Shown one piece after another: positions 17,208-25,665 of a stretch of DNA of 64,000 nt. Positions within the stretch are counted from its first letter, which is position 1. The number at the start of each line of letters is the position of its first letter. Source of the DNA: Roseiarcus sp963835885. GTDB taxonomy: Bacteria > Pseudomonadota > Alphaproteobacteria > Rhizobiales > Beijerinckiaceae. Made by a program: the position numbers and the translations under genes. The notes beneath the pieces were generated by a model. That model was not told the origin of the DNA, searched no databases, and saw nothing but the letters and a program-made list of their open reading frames with translations. The stretch covers positions 62,001 through 126,000 of the forward strand of contig CAWIHF010000015.1 in NCBI GenBank assembly GCA_963835885.1, given 5' to 3'.

Positions 17208-19218
17208 CTAGGCGGTCCCGGCGGATGCCCCGCGCCTGCGGCGCCGGCCCGCTGCGGTGCTCGCCTGCTGCGCGGCCGGCAGGTCGATCCGCCGGGCGAG
17301 ATTCGGAAACGGATCGGTCTTGTTCGGGATCGCCATCGCGGCGACGAACAGGTTCTGGAAGTTCGGCTCGATCGCCGTCTCGATCTTCTCGATCTGTCGC
17401 ACGACGCGCTCGATCTCGGCGCGGGCGGCGAGGTTCAAGAGCGCGACGCGCGCGCCCGTTCCGGCGGCGTTGCCGGCGCTCGCGACCTTGGCGAGATCGC
17501 AGTCCGGAATGAGCCCGAGCGCCATCGCATAGACGGGATCGATCTGGGCGCCGAAGGCGCCGGCAAGAGTTCACGCGCTCCGGCGCGGCGCCGCGCCTCT
17601 CGATCAGAAGCTTCGCCCCGGCGTAGAGGGCGGCCTTGGCGAGCTGGATCGCGCGGACGTCGGTCTGATAGACGAGGAGCCTCGGCGGGCCCTCGTTCAG
17701 CACATAGGCGAAGGTGCGGCCGACCGCCTCGACGCGCGGATTTCGCACGGCGAGCGAGCCGTCGATCACGCCGTCCTGGGAGATGATTCCGGCGAGATAC
17801 ATCTCGGCGATCGCCTCGATGATCCCCGAGCCGCAGACGCCGGTGACACCCGTGTTCGACGTCGCTTCCGCGAAGCCCGGGTCGTCCGACCAGAGGTCGC
17901 AGCCGATTACCTTGAAGCGCGGCTCGAGCGTCGCCCGATCGATGCGGATGCGCTCGATCGCGCCCGGCGCCGCCCGCTGGCCGCAGGAAATCTGGGCCCC
18001 CTCGAAGGCCGGACCGGTCGGCGATGAGGCCGCGAGCAGACGCTCCCGGTTGCCGAACACGATTTCGGCGTTGGTGCCGACGTCGACGATGAGCCTCAGC
18101 TCGTCGCCGAGATAGGGCGCCTCGGCCAGCACGACGCCCGCCGTATCGGCGCCGACATGACCGGCGATGCAAGGCAAGGCGTAGACAAAGGCGCCGGGCG
18201 CGATGTCGAGGCCGAGATCGGCCGCCCGCGCCTCGTAGGCGCCGTCGATCGTCAGGGCGAAGGGCGCGCCGCCGATCTCGGTCGGATCGAGGCCGAGGAC
18301 GAGGTGATGCATGATCGGGTTGCCGACCAGGGTCGCTTCGACGATCTCGCTGCGCGCGACGCCGCTTTGAGCCGCGGCTTCGCCGATCAGCCCGTTCATC
18401 GCCTCGCGCACGGCGCCGGTGAGCTCCACGTCGCCGCCCGGATTCATCATCACGTAGGAGACGCGGCTCATCAGGTCTTCGCCGAAGCGGATCTGCGGGT
18501 TCATCGCGCCGGTCGAGGCGACGACCGCCCCGGTCGCAAGGTCGCAGAGATAGGCGGCGATGGTGGTCGAGCCGACGTCGATGGCGACGCCGTAAGCGCG
18601 CTCGGCGAAGCCCGAGAAGACGGCGACGATGTCGCGGCCCTTGCGCACGGCGGCGGTCACCGTCCATCCGCCGGCGCGCAAGGTCTTCTGCAGGCTGGCG
18701 AGGATCGCGAGGTCGGCCGCCGCGTCGACGACGCCCCATTGTTCGGCGAGCGCTTCCTGCAGGCGGCGGAAGTCGCTGGCGGGCTCGCGCAGGCTCGGCT
18801 CGCGGACTTCGACAAAGTGAAGCCGCACGACCGGGTCGATCTCGATCGGATGCTCCTCGGCGCGCTTGCGCACCACCTGGCGGTGGACCTGACTTTCCGC
18901 CGGCACATCGACGACCAGGTCCCCGCACACTTTTGCCTGGCAGCCGAGCCGCCGCCCCGGAGCGAGCGCTCCGCGCTTGTCGACGTAGCGCTGCTCGACC
19001 TCGCCCCAGGGCGTCACGTGACGGCTGCGCGAATCGATCGCGTGCTTGGCGAACTGCCCCTCGGCGACGTTGATCTGGCAGCGGCCGCAGATGCCCCGTC
19101 CGCCGCAGACCGAATCGAGATCGACGCCGAGCCGGCGCGCCGCTGCGAGCAGGTTGGTTCCTTCGGCGAACTCGCCGCGTTTGCCCGATGGGGTGAAGAC
19201 GACGCGATAGGCGCTCAA
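17208..19218 (-). CDS. Corrinoid-activating ferredoxin/ASKHA ATPase (RamA-like), frameshifted near the C-terminus
   Basis: Family members use ATP to reduce inactive Co(II) corrinoid back to Co(I). The N-terminal 2Fe-2S domain shows CGGRGICGRCQ (residues ~39-49) and a fourth Cys in LGCQAKVCGDL. The ASKHA ATPase region begins AIDVGSTTIAAYLCDLATG, with DVGTNAEIVFG and GVCGSGIIEAIAEM further on. After ERVNS at about 17567 the frame turns to Arg-rich nonsense. The correct continuation, LAGAFGAQIDPVYAMALG to the stop at 17208, is in the next frame, so one indel separates it from a normal protein of about 670 residues. It lies 10 bp after the methyltransferase gene and is the last gene of the operon. 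Confidence 0.8.
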
Positions 19219-19228
19219 AGCAGGGGTC

Positions 19229-20131
19229 TCACGCCTTGGCGCGCCGCCGCCCTTCGCGGCGCCCGCCGCCCGGCTCGCCGCCGGGGGCCGGCTCGCGATA
19301 TTTGCGGATCCAGGCGCCGCAGTTGGGATCGTGGCCCATCACCACGTCAGCCCCGAGGATCCCCTGGATGTCCTCGGCGTGCAGCGGATTCATGATCGCC
19401 GAGGTGAGCCCTGCGCCGATCATCATCGGCAGGAAGGTCGCGGCGAGTCCGCGCCGGTTCGGCAGGCCGAAGGAGAAGTTGGAGGCGCCGCAGCTGGTGT
19501 TGACCTTCAATTCGCCGTGCAGGCGGCGCAGGAGATACATCAGCCGCGCGCCGGCGTCATTGATCGCGCCGACCGGCATGACGAGCGGATCGACGACCAC
19601 GTCCTCACGCGGAATGCCGTGGTCCATGGCCCGCTCGACGATCTTTTTGGCGACCGCGTAGCGAACGTCGGGGTTTTCGGAAATGCCGGTCTCGTCGTTC
19701 GAGATGGCGATCACCGCGGCGCCATATTTCTTGATGAGCGGCAGCACCCGCTCGAGCCGCTCCTCTTCGCCGGTCACCGAATTGACCAGCGGCTTGCCCT
19801 TGTAGGCCGCGAGCCCCGCCTCGAGCGCCTCGACGATCGAGGAATCGATCGACAGCGGGACGTCGACGGTCTCCTGCACCAACTTGATGCATTCTGCGAG
19901 AATGCGCGGCTCGTCGGCCAGCGGGATGCCGGCGTTGACGTCGAGCATCTGCGCGCCGGCCTCAACCTGGGCGATCGCCTCGGCGACCACCCGGCCGTAG
20001 TCGCCCGCCGCCATCTCGGCCGCGAGTTGCTTCCTGCCGGTCGGGTTGATCCGCTCGCCGATCATCACGAAGCGGCGCTCGAAGCCGATGACGACTTCTT
20101 TCTTGGCGGAGGAGACGACGGTGTCGGTCAT
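19229..20131 (-). CDS. Methyltetrahydrofolate:corrinoid methyltransferase
   Basis: Pterin-binding TIM-barrel enzyme that moves a methyl group between a corrinoid protein and tetrahydrofolate. 300 residues. GERINPTGRK near residue 25, DVNAGIPLAD, PLSIDSS, VNSVTGE, AISNDETG and NTSCGASNFSFGLPNRRG are the typical motifs of the AcsE/MtgA-like branch, as opposed to dihydropteroate synthase. The Arg/Gly-rich tail after YREPAPGG is probably disordered. The gene lies between metF (about 200 bp of repeats upstream) and the activase. With the corrinoid protein at 23018-23725 it forms the methyl-transfer core of the operon. Confidence 0.88.
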   Translation of the reverse strand: MTDTVVSSAKKEVVIGFERRFVMIGERINPTGRKQLAAEMAAGDYGRVVAEAIAQVEAGAQMLDVNAGIPLADEPRILAECIKLVQETVDVPLSIDSSIVEALEAGLAAYKGKPLVNSVTGEEERLERVLPLIKKYGAAVIAISNDETGISENPDVRYAVAKKIVERAMDHGIPREDVVVDPLVMPVGAINDAGARLMYLLRRLHGELKVNTSCGASNFSFGLPNRRGLAATFLPMMIGAGLTSAIMNPLHAEDIQGILGADVVMGHDPNCGAWIRKYREPAPGGEPGGGRREGRRRAKA

Positions 20132-20154
20132 GGGACTCCTTTGGTACGCGGACG

Positions 20155-20322
20155 GGCCAACCCCTCACCCCGGCCCTCTCCCGCCAGCGGGAGAGGGGGC
20201 GAATCCCTTCTCCCGCCTGCGGGAGAAGGTGGCGCGAAGCGCCGGATGAGGGGTGGCGCGAAGCGCCGGATGAGGGGTGGCGCGAAGCGCCGGATGAGGG
20301 GCGGCGCGAAGCGCCCGGAGGA
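20155..20322. repeat. REP-like hairpins plus 24-bp tandem repeat
   Basis: Two hairpins, CCCTCTCCC/GGGAGAGGG (20174-20198) and CTTCTCCCGCC/GGGAGAAGG (about 20207-20229), are followed by a 24-bp unit starting GGCGCGAAGCGCCGGATGAG. The unit is repeated at 20231, 20255 and 20279, with a partial fourth copy at 20303. Each unit contains the palindrome GGCGCGAAGCGCC. It lies between metF and the methyltransferase gene and could loosen their cotranscription. Confidence 0.9.
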
Positions 20323-20328
20323 GCGAAT

Positions 20329-21369
20329 TCATCCCCCCTCCAAACTCTCAACCGGCTGCATATTCGCAATGAACGACCGCCGCCAGGGGGCCCGCCCGCT
20401 GAGGACGCCGGATGCCGCGACGATTTCGGCGACCGTCCGGCTCTGCCGGTAGGCCATCACGTGGACGCCGGAGACGCCCGGCTCCTCGCGCAAGGCCTGG
20501 ATCATCTCGACGCAGATCCGCTTTCCTTCGGCCTTCTCGTCGGCCGCGCCTTCGAGACGCGCGACGATCGCATCGGGGATATGCACTCCCGCCACGTTGG
20601 CGCGCATCCACCGCGCGGCTTTCGCCGAGGCGAGCGGCCCGACGCCGGCCAGGATGAAGCATTTCCTGTCGAGCCCCATGTCGCGCGCTCTCGCCATGAA
20701 GGTGCGGAAGACCGGCAGGTCGAAGCAATATTGCGTCTGCACGAACTGGGCGCCGGCCGCGATTTTCTTGGCGAGCCTCAGAACACGGAAGTCGATCGGC
20801 GGCGCGAACGGGTTTTCGACGGCACCGAGAAAGACCCGCGGAGGCGTCGTCAGCCTGCGGCCCGACAGAAACCGGCTCTCGTCGCGCATCGTGCGGATGA
20901 TCGACAGGAGCGAGATCGAATCGAGGTCGAAGACCGGCTTGGCGTCGGGGTGGTCGCCGCATTGCACGCCGTCGCCGGTGAGGCACAGCACGTTGCCGAC
21001 GCCGAGCGCCGCGGCGCCGAGCACCGCGCCCTGGATGGCGATGCGATTCGAGTCGCGGCAGGAGATCTGCAGGACCGGCGAATAGCCGATACGGGTGAGG
21101 ATCGCGCAGACGGCGACGCTCGACATGTGACAATGGGCGCCCGACCCGTCGGTCGCGTTGATGGCGTCGACCCAGCCTTCAAAAGCTTCCGCCGCTGCGC
21201 GCACCTCCTCGGCGTCGGCCGAGTCGGGCGGACTCAATTCGGCGGTGACGGCGAATTCTCCACGGCGCAGGACCCGCTCGAGCCGCCCGCGCGACGAATG
21301 GCCGGGCAGGTCGATCAGCGGCGCGGACGGATCGATCCCGAGGTCGTGCGGATGGGGCGCGGCGCTCAT
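20329..21369 (-). CDS. metF: Methylenetetrahydrofolate reductase (MetF family)
   Basis: FAD enzyme interconverting 5,10-methylene- and 5-methyl-tetrahydrofolate. 346 residues. VTAELSPPDSAD near residue 41 holds the catalytic Glu, INATDGSGAHCHMSSVAVC follows, then VLCLTGDGVQCGDHPDAKP (flavin-binding Asp), FLGAVENPFAPP, FVQTQYCFDLPVF and ILAGVGPLASAKAARWM. It overlaps the upstream MetV-like gene by 4 bp, so the two are translationally coupled as in MetVF-type reductases. In this operon it probably runs in the oxidative direction, delivering methyl groups from a corrinoid into the folate C1 pool. A biosynthetic role in methionine supply cannot be excluded. Confidence 0.88.
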   Translation of the reverse strand: MSAAPHPHDLGIDPSAPLIDLPGHSSRGRLERVLRRGEFAVTAELSPPDSADAEEVRAAAEAFEGWVDAINATDGSGAHCHMSSVAVCAILTRIGYSPVLQISCRDSNRIAIQGAVLGAAALGVGNVLCLTGDGVQCGDHPDAKPVFDLDSISLLSIIRTMRDESRFLSGRRLTTPPRVFLGAVENPFAPPIDFRVLRLAKKIAAGAQFVQTQYCFDLPVFRTFMARARDMGLDRKCFILAGVGPLASAKAARWMRANVAGVHIPDAIVARLEGAADEKAEGKRICVEMIQALREEPGVSGVHVMAYRQSRTVAEIVAASGVLSGRAPWRRSFIANMQPVESLEGG

Positions 21370-21875
21370 GCTTTCGCCGCTTCACGCGCCAGGCGCAGCC
21401 AGGTCGAAGAGCCCTTGCGGGCGTGATCGAGCGGCGGCTGGACCTCGGCGATCGCCGCGCCGCCGCGCATCGCCAGACTGCCCTCGTAGGCCTTCAGCCA
21501 GACGCACGGCATGCGCGGATAGACTTCGCAATTGCCGTCGAGGCGGACGCCGCCGCACGGGCCGTTGCGCATCGCCTTCGGGCAGTTCATCGGGCAGGAC
21601 ATGCCGGTCTTCGACAGGACGCAGTCGCCGCACATGCGGCAGTCGAACAGGAGGCCCTTGACCGCCGCCTCGAGCGCGGCGGTCGGGCGCTCGAGCCGAT
21701 CGTAGCCGAGGCGGGCCAGCATCGGCGCGGCGCGCGCCAGGGTCGTCTCGAAGCCCGCGTAGAGGCGCTCCATCAGCGCTGCGTGGCGCACGCTCCAGAG
21801 TCTTACGCGAGGATTGCGGTCGGGCGGCGGCCGCTTGCCGCGCGGCTCGAAGGCGGATGGGACGAGCCGCGTCAC
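21366..21875 (-). CDS. MetV-like methylenetetrahydrofolate reductase C-terminal domain protein
   Basis: GTG at 21875 overlaps the stop of the preceding gene (GTGA) and gives about 169 residues. The centre carries eight Cys in one block: CRMCGDCVLSKTGMSCPMNC, then PCGGVRLDGNCEVYPRMPC. This is the signature of the MTHFR C-terminal family, whose stand-alone members (MetV) partner MetF and bind zinc and/or iron-sulfur clusters. The first 50 residues are basic (PSAFEPRGKRPPPDRNP) and probably flexible. It is coupled to metF by a 4-bp overlap. A longer open frame upstream to 22154 is Arg-rich and antisense to nothing; it is the neighbouring gene in another frame. Confidence 0.8.
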   Translation of the reverse strand: MTRLVPSAFEPRGKRPPPDRNPRVRLWSVRHAALMERLYAGFETTLARAAPMLARLGYDRLERPTAALEAAVKGLLFDCRMCGDCVLSKTGMSCPMNCPKAMRNGPCGGVRLDGNCEVYPRMPCVWLKAYEGSLAMRGGAAIAEVQPPLDHARKGSSTWLRLAREAAKA

Positions 21876-22177
21876 GGCGGCGCTTCGCGCCCGTCGTGCC
21901 TGGCGAGGACCGCGAGCCGGTGCGTGTCGTATTCGGCCTCGAGCCGGGTCGCCGCCGCTTCGGCTTCGCTCTCGAGATCGTCGCCGCAGGCGACGGGCTC
22001 GCTGCGTCGCCAGTCGGCGAGATAGTCGTCTGCGTCTTTCGCCTTGCCGTGCATCGCCGCAAGATCGATCGCGCGGATGAAGCGCTTGGACAGTTCCCGT
22101 TTGGCGGCCTGGCGTCCGGATTTGACGATGACCTGGCTCGGGATGTCGCGCCAATAGACGGTGATCAGGCTGGCCAT
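21872..22177 (-). CDS. Small PF13769-like (virulence factor family) protein of the C1 operon
   Basis: 101 residues. Starts MASLITVYWRDIPSQVIVKS, followed by GRQAAKRELSKRFIRAIDLA and KDADDYLADWRRSEP. Proteins of this type carry the misleading name virulence factor and in alphaproteobacteria sit next to MetF/corrinoid methyltransferase genes. The function is unknown. A helical, charged C-terminal half with no Cys and no membrane segment suggests a soluble accessory subunit. It overlaps the DUF1638 gene by 13 bp and the MetV-like gene by 4 bp, so it belongs to the same transcript. Confidence 0.75.
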   Translation of the reverse strand: MASLITVYWRDIPSQVIVKSGRQAAKRELSKRFIRAIDLAAMHGKAKDADDYLADWRRSEPVACGDDLESEAEAAATRLEAEYDTHRLAVLARHDGREAPP

Positions 22178-22884
22178 GGCGTCACCTTCTCGATCGGTGC
22201 GTGTCGCGTCTCTTCGTTCAGGAACCGCGCCAGGCCGCCGAGACCGGTGAAGCGGCGCTCGTAGGCGAGACCGAGTCTCGCCGCCGCCGCCTTGGCTTTG
22301 GCAGTCGTTTCCGGATCGTCCACTTGCGCGAGATGGACGACGCGGCGGTAGGCGCGAAAATAGTCGTCGCGCAATTCGGGAAAGCGGTCGAGGCCGAGCC
22401 CCTTGAAGACGAGCGTCTCGAAATGGCGAGCGAGGAAGTCAGTCAGATAAAAAGTGCCCGGCTCCTCCTCGGCGAGGGCCGCGAAAACCTCTTCGCCTGC
22501 GTAGAAGGCGTAGCAATGGGCGCCCGCAATGCGCTTGACGCCTTCCTCCGAGAGGACGCGGTCGAGCGTTCCGCCGGTTCCACAATCGCCATAGAGGCAC
22601 AGGATCTCGTCATAGGCGGCGCGATTGGCGCGGATCTTCGCCCGCATCGCCTCCGGAATCCGGTCGGGACGGTTGTGGAGGCTGGCCGGCAGGCAGATGA
22701 GGTCGAGCCAGTCGAACTTGAGCGCCAGAATTTCGCGGGCGAGCGCGCCGCAGCCGATCACCAGCACCTTGCGCGCGCCGTCTTTGCGGCGGGGGTAGCT
22801 GGCCTCGGCGTCGATATCGGCGGCCGCACGCTTCCGGTGATCGTCATCCTCGCGAACGCGGGGATCCAGATCCCGAGGCGCCGT
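22165..22884 (-). CDS. DUF1638 family protein
   Basis: The recognisable domain begins KVLVIGCGALAREILAL and continues LICLPASLHNRPDRIP, CLYGDCGTGGTLDRVL, GAHCYAFYAG, FYLTDFLARHF and LDRFPELRDDYFRAYRRVV. Conserved Cys and His (GCGAL, YGDCGTGG, GAHCY) suggest metal binding. DUF1638 genes occur in corrinoid-dependent demethylation clusters, but their biochemical role is not established. The start is unclear because an inverted repeat reaches into the 5' end: ATG 22884 lies inside it, and the open frame runs back to 22989 through the repeat. The true N-terminus may begin close to residue 35 of this call. Confidence 0.75.
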   Translation of the reverse strand, partial: TAPRDLDPRVREDDDHRKRAAADIDAEASYPRRKDGARKVLVIGCGALAREILALKFDWLDLICLPASLHNRPDRIPEAMRAKIRANRAAYDEILCLYGDCGTGGTLDRVLSEEGVKRIAGAHCYAFYAGEEVFAALAEEEPGTFYLTDFLARHFETLVFKGLGLDRFPELRDDYFRAYRRVVHLAQVDDPETTAKAKAAAARLGLAYERRFTGLGGLARFLNEETRHAPIEKVTPWPA

Positions 22885-22960
22885 CATTTGTCGCGAGTAA
22901 GTCGCCTCGACGTCAAACGTCCGGGGCGGCTCTCTGGACCCCCGCTTGCGCGGGGGTGAC
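22843..22960. repeat. Dispersed palindromic element with 28-bp arms
   Basis: The left arm 22843-22870 and right arm 22933-22960 are inverted copies agreeing at 23 of 28 positions (GTCATCCTCGCGAACGCGGG versus GTCACCCCCGCGCAAGCGGG when read in the same sense). Translated, such elements give the familiar SPPRKRGSREP and LDPRVREDDD strings seen at the ends of many Rhizobiales proteins. This copy lies at the 5' end of the DUF1638 gene. Confidence 0.85.
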
Positions 22961-23017
22961 AATCTCCGGGTTACGGGCGTCAACGTCATAAGCTTCGAGC
23001 CACGGGCCGCCTCGGCC

Positions 23018-23725
23018 CTACACCTGTTCGCGAGCCTGCATCGTGCCCTGCCGGCGAGCCAGCATGGTCTTGGCGGTTTCGACCGCGACCGCGGCGTCCC
23101 GGCAATAGGCGTCGGCGCCGATCGCGTCGGCGAACGCCTCGTTGAGCGGCGCCCCGCCGACCAGCACGATGTGATCGTTGCGGATGCCTTTTTCCTTCAG
23201 CGTGTCGATGACGACCTTCATATAGGGCATGGTCGTGGTCAAGAGCGCCGACATGCCGAGAATTTCGGGCCGGTGCTTTTCGATCGCCTCGAGGTATTTA
23301 TCGACGCTGTTGTTGATGCCGATGTCGAACACCTCGAAGCCGGCCCCCTCCATCATCATGCTGACGAGATTCTTGCCGATGTCGTGGATGTCGCCCTTGA
23401 CGGTGCCGATCACCATGGTGCCCATCTTGGGCGCGCCGGTCGCCGCCAGGAGCGGCCTCAGGATGGCCATGCCGGCCTTCATCGCGTTGGCCGACATCAG
23501 CACTTCCGGCACGAACAGGATGCCGTCGCGGAAGTCGATCCCGACGATCCGCATGCCTTCGACCAGCGCCTTGGTCAAGACGTCGTAGGGCGTCCAGCCG
23601 CGCTCGAGCAGGATTTTGACGCCGTCCTCGATCTCCTCCTTGAGGCCGTCGTAGAGGTCGTCGTGCATCTGCCCGACGAGTTCGTCGTCGGAGAGAGTCG
23701 ATAGGTCGAGTTCGTCGTCGGCCAT
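23018..23725 (-). CDS. Methyltransferase corrinoid protein (MtbC/MtmC-like)
   Basis: Carries the cobamide that shuttles methyl groups between two methyltransferases. ATG at 23725 (MADDELDLSTLSDDEL) gives 235 residues. The helical cap domain covers residues 15-95 (GWTPYDVLTKALVEGMRIVG, DGILFVPEVLMSA). The Rossmann B12 domain follows with GDIHDIGKN at 111-119 (the lower-ligand His of DxHxxG), SALLTTTMPYMK and VGGAPLNEAFA. This is the first gene of the compact C1 run, 134 bp upstream of DUF1638. The methyltransferase that would load it (MttB-, MtaB- or similar) is not present in this window. Confidence 0.9.
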   Translation of the reverse strand: MADDELDLSTLSDDELVGQMHDDLYDGLKEEIEDGVKILLERGWTPYDVLTKALVEGMRIVGIDFRDGILFVPEVLMSANAMKAGMAILRPLLAATGAPKMGTMVIGTVKGDIHDIGKNLVSMMMEGAGFEVFDIGINNSVDKYLEAIEKHRPEILGMSALLTTTMPYMKVVIDTLKEKGIRNDHIVLVGGAPLNEAFADAIGADAYCRDAAVAVETAKTMLARRQGTMQAREQV

Positions 23726-23839
23726 CGGCAGGTTTCCATCATATTCGCGCGCGAACACTATGGGGACGGATTTTCCGCCGAGAAGCATAATAAAACCGCA
23801 GCGCCCCAAGTTTTTGCGATTCCCTCGCCGGCTGAGCCC

Positions 23840-24667
23840 TCAGTCGCGCGCAATGCGCACCCTGTGCTCGGCGACCGGAATCATCGCGCGCACCCGCTTG
23901 ACCCGCTCCGGTTCGATCCGGGCCGAGACGATCCCGACCCCGTCCGACGCCTTGGCCACCACATGCCCCCAGGGGTCGGCGACCAGCGAATGGCCAAAAG
24001 TGTGGCGCTGCTCGTTGCCGACAGTGAACGAGCCGGTCTGGGCGCTGGCGCAGACATAAGCCTCGGTCTCGATCGCTCGCGCCCGCAAAAGCACTTCCCA
24101 ATGGTCCTTGCCGGTCTGCAGGGTGAAGGCGGCTGGGAGGGCGATGATCTCCGCGCCCTTTTCGGCCAGCGCCTGGAAGAGGTCGGGGAAGCGCAGGTCG
24201 TAGCAGATCGAGCAGCCGACCGTGACGCCCTCGCAATCGTAGGTGACGACCTCATCTCCGGCCTTCACCGTCTGGCTTTCCTTGTAGGAGGCGCCGTCGG
24301 GCGTCGTCACGTCGAAGAGATGGATCTTGCGGTAGCGGGCGATCTCCTCGCCCTCGCGGTTGAACACGACAGACGTATTGTGGATGCGGTCTTCGCCCTC
24401 GATTTTCTCCATGATCGAACCGGCGTGGACGAAGATGCGATGCTTGATCGCCTGGCGGCGCGCCATTGCATAGGCCGGGCCGCCCGGAAAGATCTCGGCG
24501 TTGGCGAACTTGTCCGCCTTGAAGCCGCCCGCCCAATCGAAGAATTCCGGCAGCAGCACCCAGTCGGGGCGCTCCTCGCGGACGGCGCGCTCGATCAGCG
24601 CCTCCGCCGCCGCGATATTGGCGGCCTTATCGCTGATCGAGTTCATCTGGACGAGTGAGACTTTCAC
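23840..24667 (-). CDS. Carbon-nitrogen hydrolase (nitrilase superfamily, Nit2/omega-amidase-like)
   Basis: 275 residues with the complete catalytic triad: Glu41 in LLPEFFDWAG, Lys114 in RYRKIHLFDV and Cys155 in GCSICYDLRFP. HNTSVVFNREGEEIARYRK and RARAIETEAYVCASAQTG are typical of the Nit1/Nit2 branch, which hydrolyses alpha-ketoglutaramate or deaminated glutathione (a repair function). It is cytoplasmic, with no signal peptide. It lies 115 bp upstream of the corrinoid protein on the same strand. Cotranscription is possible, but nothing proves a role in C1 metabolism. Confidence 0.88.
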   Translation of the reverse strand: MKVSLVQMNSISDKAANIAAAEALIERAVREERPDWVLLPEFFDWAGGFKADKFANAEIFPGGPAYAMARRQAIKHRIFVHAGSIMEKIEGEDRIHNTSVVFNREGEEIARYRKIHLFDVTTPDGASYKESQTVKAGDEVVTYDCEGVTVGCSICYDLRFPDLFQALAEKGAEIIALPAAFTLQTGKDHWEVLLRARAIETEAYVCASAQTGSFTVGNEQRHTFGHSLVADPWGHVVAKASDGVGIVSARIEPERVKRVRAMIPVAEHRVRIARD

Positions 24668-24718
24668 GGCGTCGCGGCTCCGGGTCAGCTGTCAATCTGG
24701 GCGGAGCGTCTCGCCGCG

Positions 24719-25279
24719 TCAACCGCGCACGAAGGCGGCGAAGGCCTTGAGCTGGTCGGCGATGAAGCCGCGCGTCGCCTTGTCGGTGAGTTCCCCGGTC
24801 GCCGGGTCGACCTTCGAGTTGACCTGGGGGATGATGACTTCGGGCTTATTGAGCGCGCGCGCGTCGAGATAGACGAACATGTGGCGCAGGTGAAGCTGGG
24901 CCCTGAGGCCGCCCCATAGGCCGGGAGAAGCGCTCTGCATCGCGACCGGCTTGCCGGCGAACGGCTGGTTGGGCAGGCGCGAGATCCAGTCGATGGCGTT
25001 TTTCAGGACGCCGGGGACCGAATGGTTGTATTCGGGCGTGACGAAGATCACCCCGTCCGCCGCGCGGATCACATCGGCCATCGCCGTCACCACAGGCGGA
25101 AATCCCTTTTCCTGCACGTCGAAATTGTAGAGCGGGAAATCGCCGACCGAGCCGAGCGGCGCGATCGTGACGCCCTCCGGCGCGAGGGCCGGCAGGGCGC
25201 GGGCGATTGCTGCATTGTATGAGCCCTTGCGCAGGCTGCCGAGCATGACGACGAAGCGGAGCGGCTTTTCTTCGGCCAT
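24719..25279 (-). CDS. NADPH-dependent FMN reductase (ChrR/YieF type)
   Basis: Flavodoxin-like reductase of 186 residues. VVMLGSLRKGSYNAAIAR holds the FMN phosphate loop, and FVTPEYNHSVPGVLKNAIDW is the family hallmark. These enzymes reduce quinones, chromate or free flavin with NAD(P)H by two-electron chemistry. The ATG at 25279 is preceded by AGGAGG, a strong ribosome site. It lies 51 bp upstream of the nitrilase-type gene and is the most upstream gene of the minus-strand run. A reductant role for corrinoid reactivation is conceivable but untested. Confidence 0.88.
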   Translation of the reverse strand: MAEEKPLRFVVMLGSLRKGSYNAAIARALPALAPEGVTIAPLGSVGDFPLYNFDVQEKGFPPVVTAMADVIRAADGVIFVTPEYNHSVPGVLKNAIDWISRLPNQPFAGKPVAMQSASPGLWGGLRAQLHLRHMFVYLDARALNKPEVIIPQVNSKVDPATGELTDKATRGFIADQLKAFAAFVRG

Positions 25280-25394
25280 CGACGATCCTCCTTGACGGGT
25301 TCGCGGCGCAGGCGGGCACGGGCGGCATTTTGGCGGCGGTTCCTGGCTGTAGTTTGGCCCATGGGCTTGCTATGGTCCAGGAGGTTTCCCGATC

Positions 25395-25665
25395 CGATCA
25401 AGGATACTCATGCTCGCGGCCTCAAGAACTCTTCGACCTCGGCGGGCGAACCGCGCTCGTGACCGGCGGCGCGACCGGCATCGGGCGGGTGTGCGCCGAG
25501 GCGCTGCTCGCCGCGGGCGCGCGGGTGCTGGTCGCCTCGCGCCAGGCCGAGAACTGCGAGGTGGCGGCAAAGGAATTGTCCGCGATCGCCCCTCGGGCGA
25601 TCGTGCCGGTGGGCGGCGGGATCAGCGTCGCGGCGCCTCCGCCTATGTTCGGAGGCGAGGAATGA
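25395..25665 (+). pseudogene. Short-chain dehydrogenase, N-terminal remnant
   Basis: ELFDLGGRTALVTGGATGIG is the Rossmann nucleotide-binding start of an SDR, followed by RVCAEALLAAGARVLVASRQ. After about 65 residues it ends, without the Ser-Tyr-Lys catalytic part. The expected leader (KDTHARGLK) is in a different frame from the Rossmann segment, so there is a frame slip near 25420 as well. The stop at 25665 overlaps the MaoC start. It probably once belonged to an operon with maoC and suffered an internal deletion. Confidence 0.7.
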
